Below are positions 10,955-20,300 of a stretch of 64,000 nucleotides of DNA, piece by piece. The notes beneath the pieces were generated by a model that searched no databases, was not told the DNA's origin, and was given only the letters and a program-made list of their open reading frames with translations. The translations under genes and the position numbers were made by a program. The stretch comes from Acanthamoeba sp. SK_2022b (Eukaryota > Discosea > Longamoebia > Acanthamoebidae): assembly GCA_027943245.1 (NCBI GenBank), contig JANDJZ010000092.1:62001-126000 (forward strand). Direction: 5' to 3'. How positions within the stretch are numbered: the stretch's first letter is position 1; each line of letters starts with the position of its first letter.

Positions 10955-11520
10955 TGTCAAGCTCTCTGCTCTCTGCCAAGCATACTGCCTACAAGATCCA
11001 GTGTCAGCAGGCAAAGCAGCAGCCAGGTTCCTACATGAGCCTCATAATTGACTACTCCAATCCCATCTCCCTGGCTTCTCACATGCCTGTTCCCAAGTCA
11101 TGGATGCATTATGGAAACAGGTTCACATACTCATTTGGAGGACTAATTGAGCATTTCCAGGGCAGACATCTCTACCTCCATCCTCAATCACTGTGGCCCA
11201 AAGATTCCAACCTCACAATCACCAATCTCTTTTCCCATATCTGTCATTGTATTCTCACCACTGATCCTTCCACTGACAGACAGATCAAGCTAAAATCAGC
11301 ATCTCTCCACACTCCAGTGTACACTTCTGCCCATATCCATCAACGTATTCTCACCACCCCTCCATCCTCTATCTGCAGGCTGACAACTGTTGGTCTGAAA
11401 ACAAGAATGTGTTCATGCTTAGATTCCTGTCCTTGCTGGTGGCACTGGACATATTTCAAGAAGTTTATATCAGCTTCTTACTGGCCACACAAATGAGGAC
11501 ATTGATCAGCTTTTTTTGAT
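10955..11520 (+). pseudogene. DUF7869-like transposon protein remnant
   Basis: An open frame from 10954 contains GSYMSLIIDYSNPISLASHM, then RFTYSFGGLIEHFQGRHLYL and WPKDSNLTITNLFSHI. After a frame change, bases near 11371-11515 read LQADNCWSENKNVFMLRFLS and LLVALDIFQEVYISFLLATQ. The order (Asp-containing strand, DxNxT motif, DNC..ENKN, then a LVxLxxFxxVxxxFLL helix) is that of DUF7869-type proteins found in transposon-derived genes of plants, oomycetes and amoebae. The conserved GHTHExID motif has decayed (ATQMRTLIS). The frame change and internal repeats make it non-functional. The family assignment rests on motif memory. Confidence 0.5.
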
Positions 11521-11689
11521 TGGACAGATCAAGCTAAAATCAGCATCTCTTCTTCCTTTCACTCCACATGTAACCACTGGTGTGTGGGTGAAATGTGCCA
11601 TCATCCACCCCACACAGGTGCACACAGCTCAACATTCAACTTGGCAACCATCAGGGACATCTCATCTTCATCCAATGGTACCTGTCCCT

Positions 11690-12165
11690 CTAGTGTGTGT
11701 GGGCTAAGCTACTCACCCTCTTGGGCGCCCTCTGTGTGTCAGATGCCCTCCCCACCTTTGACCATGTATCCATATGTATCCAGTGTGGCCAACACCAATG
11801 GCAAGCACTCCTTGTGTGTCCCATGGTTGGTTTCAACAAGAACAACCTGCACAGAGACAGCAAGACCATCATCCTCTGCAAGTGCTCTTCAGCCCTGCTG
11901 CCCAGTCCACACATTTGAGTCCACAACAAGACTAGAAGCCTCCACTGCAGTGTCCAGGACTGCCCTTGGCCAAGGGCAGAGTCTTCATGCTGCAGTGCCC
12001 AATCACTGGTTGGCTCCTTCCAAGTGTGTGCACATCTTAAAGAACCTGGCAGCTGAGGCCAGCCTAGACCCTTCCATCTTCACCACCAAGACTTTTAGGA
12101 AGTCTGATGTGATGGTGGGCATTCGAGCCAGTGTGGAAGTGGGTTACCCCAGGGTTACCCCTTAG
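11690..12165 (+). pseudogene. Possible tyrosine-recombinase (Crypton-like) remnant
   Basis: One frame gives AKLLTLLGALCVSDALPTFD and MVGFNKNNLHRDSKTIIL, resembling the first catalytic half of a phage-integrase fold. The neighbouring frame then gives CVHILKNLAAEASLDPSIFT and TKTFRKSDVMVGIRASVEVG, resembling the second half (HxxR box and helix). The change of frame occurs near 11900. Canonical Arg and His residues are not all visible and the terminal Tyr is not identified, so this is a tentative call. Confidence 0.3.
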
Positions 12166-12300
12166 GGGAACACTTCCATGCTATATCCTGCCCTTCCCCC
12201 CTTGCTGCTCACTCAGAGAAAAGGACACTGATACGGGAGTTTGTTTACAGTAGGGTTTGTCGTTAAGTTGTTTTGGGTCGGCTCCTGTGAGCCTGCAAAA

Positions 12301-12648
12301 ATTGGCTTCCGACCGTTAGGTCGTAAACCGGGGCATTGGATATAGTTTTCAACCAGCAAAAACACCTGATCCCTATTAGGTCACTTCACAGTGTTTTGCC
12401 CCAAGCGCAAAGATGCCGTACCCTGCTGCACGCCGCGCTTCTTGTTCCTCTTGACCCACGCAAAGCTTGTGGGAGCGAAAAGTATATTGTCGACGCTTGA
12501 ATGTAAGAAAGCCATCATGATTTCACACAGGAAAATACAGAGAAATTCAATTCAGCGTTTCACTTCACCTCGGCCACGTCCTCGCCAACAACAAGGTGTG
12601 GCGGTTCTGTTATCTCATCACAAGTTTAAGCATACTGAGAAAATTACC
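12301..12648. other. Intergenic stretch upstream of the membrane-protein gene
   Basis: Mixed composition marking the return from AT-rich island to GC-rich gene space. An open frame (12391-) runs into the membrane-protein gene, but its upstream residues show no signal-peptide-like start. No other feature is seen. Confidence 0.5.
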
Positions 12649-15600
12649 ATGATCGCTGGCCGCAGCAGTCCCCTGCTTGCAGCGTTACTGCTCTTCTTGC
12701 TGGGCTTGTTCGCAGTGGTCTCTTCTTCGGCCACCGCCAACCCTCTGAACGACAGCGAGGTCGGTCAGGCCCTGGCCTCCACCGCCGTGTGTGGGCCCGC
12801 CACCGCCGAGCTGCTGGCGTGGGGTGTGGAAGCGGACGTCATCGATGCCTCCCAACACCAGCGCCTTCTCACCGAATGCCAGCGACGCGTTGCCCTTGAC
12901 CTACAACGACCAGGTAAGTGGCGCTGCCAGTGGCTGGAGCGAACTCTTTTATCTCGACACTGCATATTATTATATAACGGAATAATAATCATAATAATCG
13001 TTTATTATCGGGAGCAGGTTACGTGGGCCAAGCGCTGACAGCCGTCAAAACGCACTTAACGCTCATCAACGTGCTGTACTTCTTTGGCGCCCTGCTTGTC
13101 ATCGGCGCCATGGTACCATTCCTTCTTTCACTTCATTTCATGAATTTGGGAGGTGACTGACGTACGTCGCTGGCACTCCCTCCCGCAGACGCTGTTCATG
13201 ACGCTCGGTTGGGGTACGTACTGTGCTTGTGCGTGTGCTCATGCATGCGTGTCGCCCGTTCGTGAGCTAACGCTATCACTTGCGGCTGCTTCTCTTTCAG
13301 AATCGTTTGGTGGCTGGGGCATCTTCACCATCGCCACCATGTACGGACTCTTCTTTGCCCTCATGGGCCGCCTCTTATGGAACCCTTCTGGTACACGCAC
13401 GCATGCTACACGAACACCCCCGTAAACACGCACGACTGACGTCAAGGCCGCGAGTGCAGAAGATCAAGGGTGGAACACGCTGGGCGGCCTTCTGTACACG
13501 ATGGCCATCAGCATGACGCCGCTTGCGGTGTATGGCGTCGAACGAGCCACCGGCTACTGGCCCGGCACCAACGGCGGCACCTACGCCGACTACTACAAGT
13601 ACGCGGAGGCGTCACAATGCACAGCACAGCAGACAGCAGGCGCGGAGGGTTGACGTTGGCATGTGACTCCAGATACGTGAAGGCGAGCTGGCTGCCGATG
13701 GAGATCGCGACGTGTCTAGTGGGCGCTGTGGTGCTCTACTTTGTCCGCTTCCCGTTCCTGACCATGCCCGTCTCCATCACTCTGTGGCTCATGTCGATGG
13801 ACCTCGTGCCCGTCATCTTCAACAAGTCCCATTGGTTCCACCGCCCTCCCTTTAACAAACCAAGATCGCATTCTCACCACACCAGCTATCTGGCCGCTGA
13901 ACCAGGAGCTGGGCCGAGCGAGCCAAGGTGAGCATGTACTTTGGAGCGGCCGTGCTAAGCGGCGCCTATTATGTCGACAGATGGCTGGGCTGCTCTCAGG
14001 ACTTTGCCTTCTGGTTCTACCTCTCCGGCGTCGTCACCTTCTGGGGCGGTCTCACGTCCCAGGTATTATTACAATTCGGTGACTTACACGACGGTGTACG
14101 CCTACTTACCTCTTCGTCTACGGTGCAGGAGAGCAAGCACGAGGCAGGCAGCGTGATATATCTCGCCATCAACGTGCTAATGCTCGTCTACGCCCAGATC
14201 GCCGACCGACTCGTCTTCACCCTATTTGGCTTTTTGGGAGTCCTTCTCCTCTCCTATGGTATGCCAACCACAACACAATATTTATTATTTATTTATTTAT
14301 TTTTAACACTTCTATTATAATGAAAAATGATAATCATGGATATTTGACGTACATCAGTGTCCATCGAGAAGATAACCATCAAGTATTCTACATTCCTGCA
14401 CTTGCGCGGCGCGCTCGCGGTCATCCTTCTCTTGGCCGCCTACAAGTGGAATGGCTCTGCTGCATACTGGTATTCCTGTGGCCACGTGGTTTGCCGGATG
14501 CACTGGCCTGACGACTCGCCGTGGCGTCACCAGGGCCTCGCTGATCCTCATCGGCGTCTACCACTTCCTCATCGGCGTGAAGGACATCGAGAATGCCGAG
14601 GTCGTGCACATCCTGCGGCTCCTCATTAACTTTGGGTACCTGTGCTGCCCCAAGGCGGACGTGTTAGCGCAGCTGCCAAGGCACTGACTCTATGCTCGCA
14701 GGCTCTACGAGGGCAGTGCGGCGTTCGCCGGCCACAAGGCCTCCCTGTTGTTCTTTGACATCGACGCGCAGATCCCCTTGGCGGCGGTGGCCGGCCTGTC
14801 GATGCTGACCTTCCACGCGCCCTTGGTCGTTTCGGAGGGCCGAGTCTTCATCGCCTACCGGCTGATTCTCTGGTATGCAAACTCCGTAGCGCTTCTGTCG
14901 TGCCGAAGTGCGGCCTGAGTCGCTGAGCTTGCGGGGCGGGCCATGGCGCCGCAGCGTCGCGCTGATGCTTGGAGCAGTGTACCACCCGAGTCTGCTCTAC
15001 ATGGGCTCGCTGGGCCTGGCAATGTACGTGCTCCGCATGGGTATCGGCTACCACCCGTCCTTCCGCCGATTCGTACGCTCCCTCGCATCCTTCGAATAGC
15101 TCTGTTTGCTTCCTCAATTGATCATGCGTCCTCGCCGGGCAGATGCTCGACTACCTCCTGGCGGTGTGCGTGGTGGTCTTCTCCGAGATATTTGATTCCC
15201 GCATCGTCTTCTACGTGGTAAGTCCCTCCCAAATGCACACCTGCGCCCCTCCTCTCACGCGCACTAATGTCCGCCGTGTGCGTACGTGTGCCTCAGGGGG
15301 TGGCTGTCTGTCTGCCGTCGGCGATTAGAGGCTCTACTTACTTTGTGTATGCCGAGTACGCCCCCCCCCAATGTACAACAACCAAGGGACGGCTGTGGCA
15401 CTAAACGTTGCTTTGTTTGTTCGCTTGACTGGGGGTAACGCAGCTCGCGCAAGGGACTCGTGTTCGCCCTGTTCAGCTTCGGTGTGGTGCTGGCGTCGGT
15501 CGTCTTCCAGAGCCAGTTCCTCATCCTGCTCGGCGGCCTCGGCCTGTTCTCGTATTTTGCTTACTTGGCCCACACCGTCTTCCGCAACTCGCTCCTGTTC

Positions 15601-15856
15601 CCGTTCGCGCTCACCGGTACGCCCGCCCACTCCCATGCCTCGCCGCCGCCACATGCGCTCATCGACGCGGCGTGACGCACACGCGTACACCTTCAGGCCT
15701 GGGCTTGGGGATCCTGTTCATAGGCGCACAGTACCAGAAGCACCAGGAAGGCCTGCGCCACGCGCTCCTGTCCATCCTGTCGTTCGATCCGGCAGTGCTC
15801 AACCTCGCGTAAGCCCACCCCCTCGGGCAGACCTCACCTCTTGTCACCCTGTTCTC

Positions 15857-15939
<83 letters not shown>

Positions 15940-17025
15940 TGTATGATATGTCAGAAACGTGAATTATGGCCTGCCTCAGTGGGCGCAGCAGCTCGTGTGG
16001 CTTCCAGTGCTCATGGAAAAGGTCGCCCTTCTGCCCGACTACGCGCTTCCGCTGGCCATCGTCAGCGTCCCTGCACTGGCCCTGATCTACCTCGCCCTCG
16101 AGAAGCTCTTTGTCACACCCGTACGTAACTTCGACCACCAACACGCCTACCTCTAGTTTGTCACATAGCGTAATCATCGCCCAATCATAATACACGCCGC
16201 CCTATTCGGCCTTGGCAAATGCCTATCTATTTTACGCGGACACGGTGTCGGTGCAGTTGGACAGAAGCGCGGTGCTGCCGATCGGATCGGTCGAGGTCAT
16301 TTGGCCACAGAACACCAACTACCACGGCCTCACCTTCCACGTTCGCGGGTTCAAAGACAAAGGTTAAACTCTCGCTCTCGCTCTCGCTCTCGCTCTCGCT
16401 CTCCCTCGCCCTCTGCTACACGTGCCTGCTCTGTGGCTCTCCCCTTAATTTGGAGCATGTGGCCAGGTTTCACGCTCTCGCAGGCTCATCTCTACATGGA
16501 GGGAGATGACACGTGGACGTTCTTCCAGCGCAACATCGGCTACACGGCCGTCAATACCTTCCGGTGAGTGAACTTTGGCGAATGACTAGACCTCGCAGCG
16601 ACGTCAATACGTGACTTGACTGACCGGCTGGTCGCGCAGCTATGCGTTCCATCCGCTCAAGCTGTGCCCGTCGTACATGGACCCCAAGGCCTTCCGGCAG
16701 GGCAAGGACGACTTCGCGGTCGACATCCACCTGGCCACTGGCCACAACGGCACTCCACGCGTGTCACACACCTTGCTCCTGCACCACCTGAACATTCTCA
16801 ACAATTCCGGGAGCTACCACTTTACCCTTCAAGGTGCGGTTCTGCTCCTTCTCTCTTTCTCTCTCTCTCTAGTAGTGCGCTTGCTTCTGCTAACCACGGT
16901 GAGCAGTTGTGCAGCGGTCGGGCCTGTTCGGGCGCAACCGACGCCTGCTGTTCGAGATCCCCGTTCGGCCAAGTATTCTCGTCAGCGCTCACAACTCGGC
17001 CAACCACAGAGCCAGGCTTGTGTGA
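12649..17025 (+). CDS. Large multi-pass membrane protein of unknown function
   Basis: The ATG at 12649 begins a clean signal peptide (MIAGRSSPLLAALLLFLLGL..). About 80 luminal residues follow, with WGVEADVIDASQHQRLL, a pattern like the helix-turn segment before the membrane domain of DUF2157 proteins (inference). About fifteen or more hydrophobic helices are then spread over many small exons, e.g. YLAINVLMLVYAQIADRLVF, YFGAAVLSGAYYVDRWLGC, DYLLAVCVVVFSEIFDSRIV. After the last helix (LPLAIVSVPALALIYLALEK) a soluble C-terminal domain of about 150 residues contains GSVEVIWPQNTNYHGLTFHV and FHPLKLCPSYMDPKAF, ending RARLV at 17025. Splice signals are good (e.g. 12913/13018). The intron near 15820-15955 carries a long TG microsatellite and another near 16370 a CTCTCG repeat. 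No catalytic motif was recognised; transport or envelope roles are equally possible. Confidence 0.75.
15859..15938 (+). repeat. TG dinucleotide microsatellite in an intron
   Basis: About 40 uninterrupted TG units between the exon ending ..SFDPAVLNLA and the next exon (NVNYGLPQWAQQLVWL). It creates the long Cys/Val and Thr/His open frames on either strand, which are not genes. Confidence 0.95.
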
Positions 17026-17350
17026 GCCATTGCACTTGCCGCCTTGACTGCTCCTGCATGTAATCAATTCCTCCATCATGATCGCATTGCGAACCCATAC
17101 CTTTCTGTGCACCCTCCATCCATATCCGCATCCTCAGCACCAGCCTTTCTGTCAGCCACCGCCTCTACCCTCTCTGCCTGGCCCTCAACTTCATTGACCA
17201 AGTTGGTGATCATCCCGTCAGGGGCGGCTTGGCAAAGATAAACTTGAGGGATCGGTTGAAAACGGAACGCATGGAAAACTTCCATTGTAACCGCTTCTAC
17301 TTAAAGCAGGAGGAAAGTCTAAGCAAATGCACGTGCTACGTCGTTAACCT
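17026..17350. other. Convergent 3' intergenic gap
   Basis: Separates the stop of the membrane-protein gene (17025, plus) from the stop of GH78 copy 1 (17351, minus). No coding signature was seen; short pyrimidine-rich runs only. Confidence 0.6.
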
Positions 17351-20300
17351 TCACAGCTGATCGGCGAGCGGAGGAGAGAGTGAGCGGACTGTTCTCTTGT
17401 CGCTGCAGAGCGCGGAAGCGCTCAGCATCTTGACAACACCGGCGCACGGGTCCCCGAACGTGGCGGCGCTGGCCAGCACGCGACACGAGTTCCGGAACAG
17501 GCATTCGCGCTCCACCACGTACGCCGAGCTGCCGGCGTCGCAGCTGCCCTTCGCAAACGTCGAGCACTGGCCCAGGCCCGCAGGCGTGCCGAAGGACGCG
17601 AACTTGACCACCGAGATCACCTAATCACCAGGACCATTGCCGGACGATGCCGCGGACGACACGCGGGTAGATGTCAGGGTGGGGGGAGACTCGCATGCGC
17701 ATGGCACGCCGTACCTGGTCGGGCTCAGGGCAGGAGAGGTGGAGGGCCTGCTGCTCGGCTGCCTGACCGCAGATGAGCACCGACCGCTTGCCGTTGGTGA
17801 TGGTGAAGTTGTAGTTGCCGCTCGCCACCCGGAACACCACGTTCTCGTTGCTCGCCTGAGCCGACAACACGCCCGGCACTCCGGCCACGAACCGCTGGTC
17901 GCGCCACACCGGCACGCCGCTCTCCGTGATCACGAACGCCGAGTAGTCGAGCAGCGGGATGGTCACGTTGGCCACCGACTGCGACGGCACGCTCACCCGC
18001 AGCCAGAACGACTCACCGTCGTCGGCGATCTTCCACCACGACGCCACCCTGCCCATCACCCAGTCCAGCGACGCGTTCACTCCACGCAGGCCTGCCACCC
18101 CACATACGTGGTGAGCAGCGGACGACAAAGGTACAAGCAGCAGCAACGAGGCGCCCAGGACAAGAGAGCCCCACCAGAGAAGAGGAGCACGTTCGAGGGC
18201 GGCGGGTGGAAGAGAATGTGCTTGTAGCCACTCGAGGCTTCGGTCTGCCGAATGCCCGCCAGCGTCTGATACATCCAGTCGCCCACGCTTCCGAACATGA
18301 TGTGATTCCTGCGGCCCAGGCCACGGCGTGAACGAGAGCCATTATCATGCGCGCGAAATCGGAGATGATAGAACTAACCGTGAGTCCATGGAGGGAGAGC
18401 CAGTGGCCGAATCCCACAGCTCCCACAGCGTCGTCTTTGCCCGTGGTCATGCGTCAGCGCGGATGCACAGCACGACTAGGGCAAGATGTTGCAAAGACGT
18501 ACAGCTGGCGTCTCGATGGTTTGCAACCACATGTAGGCCCACGACGGGTAGGTCGTCTGCGTAGCCTGTGCCACGCGCATGTGCGTCAGCCAAACCATGA
18601 GAGGCCAGAAGGTTAACGTCACGTACCAGTTGCAGAGCGAGATCTGTGCGGCCAAACTTGGAGAGCGCCGGAAGCAGGTACTTGGTCCCTACACGCACAT
18701 CAGGCGATGAGATGAGATTCATCTAAAGCCTTAAAATAGATAAATGATCAACAGATACGACTGCACTCGACGAGGCGCTACCAAGGATTCCAGTGGACAG
18801 GTGGGTCTTGTGAGTCACCACGATATCGTTGAGCAGGTTCACGTGCACGGCCTGCTTCTCCTTCTCGTCCGAGATCATGTCCAGCCACAGCGGCAACACG
18901 TAGCCTTGCGCCAATCAAAGCCAATACCACCAGCAGCGGCAGCGTATCAACATCTCGACTGTGACGGTTGCAGGGAGGAGTGATGGGCGCGTACTGGTCT
19001 GCAATGGCTTGTCGTAGGCATGGGCGCTCGGGTTGTAGAAGTTGGCGTTGAACTGAGGGACCAGCGTCTCGTACAACCGGCTGCCGCACAACATCAAGAA
19101 TCAATCAGTTCTTCCACACTGCGCAGACCCAAGGGAACTTTACCTGTAGAAGATGGCATCGGTCGAGTTGGGGCCATGCAGCGCCGACGCCATCTCCGCC
19201 AACACCTTGACGTTATAGACGTAGTACCTGTGCGTGATTTACGTAAATAGTCTCTTACATTCAAATAGACCGATGAGGTCACGTTGGAAGGAAGCGGGAG
19301 GGAGGTGGCGGAGTACCATGCGGAGGTGAAGGGAATGGAAACCTTGGCCGCCGGCGGGGGCGGCACCCAATCGCCGAAGGAACCGTACATGGCCTTAAGG
19401 CCGCTTAGACGAGCCAGTGATGTGCGATGAGACTTGGACAACACAGAAAGAGAGAGGAGAAGGTGTGAATACGTCTTGGAGGCTTGCATGTCGAGCCAAT
19501 CTATCCAGTCCCGAATGCCGTTGTAATGCTTGCGCACCACGTCCAGATCTCCGTTGTATTTCCACACCCAATAGGTGATCAGCGGGAATGCCGCGCCCCA
19601 CGCCGGATCGGCTGTGCGGGGGCAGACTGAGGTGAGCGGAAATGCAGTTGTTGGGCAGTTGGTAGGCGAGTGTGGTGTAGTGTTGTCCGTACCGGGACGG
19701 CCACCGGAGAAGGCGGGCACCACGTTGGCGACTTGCTTGTCTACTTGATCGTCCTCCATCAAGTCCATCCAGTGAGAGTAGAAGCTGTCCGTGGTTTGTG
19801 GTTCGGTTAGTAGGGGTGGGACCCGGACCACCAGAGAGCGACAGGACCCAAAAAGGGCAAGTCCACACGGCCAAAAGTGCGCACCTGCCCAAGTCAAAGT
19901 TGTGCAGGGCCTCCTCGGCCGAGAGCTGCGCATCGCCGGTCCATCCCAGCCGCTCATCGCGCTGGTTGCAGTCGGTGGGCACCGACATGAGGTTCGATGC
20001 CTGGCCCCACCAAATGTTCTTCTGCAGCCGATTGAGGATCGGCGCCGGACCGTGCTCGTCTACCCCCCCCCCCATCCCCCAACACAGAGCGAGTGAGTCG
20101 ACAGGCGAGTGTATGAGGGGAGCGGGACACAGTGATGGTGTCGCACCGGAAGAGAAGATGATGCTGCCCACGGTGGCCACGGAGGAGTAGATCTGGTGGG
20201 CTTCGATGTCGCTGATGACCGGCTTCCAGAAGTTGGAGGCCACCACCTGCACAAAGCGGAATCCGTGGTACGTGAACCTACGCGAGCCGAGCGGTTAGAC

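Larger units (their letters stand above)
5350..12300. mobile_element. AT-rich island A of decayed transposable elements
   Basis: Composition is clearly more AT-rich than flanking genes, and there is no long intact gene. Recognisable pieces are a Copia integrase (about 9325-10065), a DUF7869-like transposase (about 10955-11520) and a possible tyrosine recombinase (about 11690-12165). Several segments recur in island B: 5624-5681 and 7768-7945 match parts of 42428-43084; 8170-8235 resembles 43160-43225; 8460-8515 resembles 45755-45800. A 27-base direct repeat (ACAGATCAAGCTAAAATCAG and following) occurs at about 11279 and 11526, and in inverse orientation near 44890. A GGTGAT-type microsatellite lies at about 10398-10460. 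Apart from a weak candidate at 6965-7546, nothing else here supports a gene. Confidence 0.7.

Noticed and set aside
15371..15946. Plus-strand frame with a long Cys-Val run
   Set aside because: Translation of the TG microsatellite in an intron of the membrane-protein gene.
17637..18227. Plus-strand open frame, with its twin on the minus strand at 51063-51497
   Set aside because: Conserved only because the underlying rhamnosidase exons are nearly identical; His/Arg-rich antisense reading without a start context or domain.
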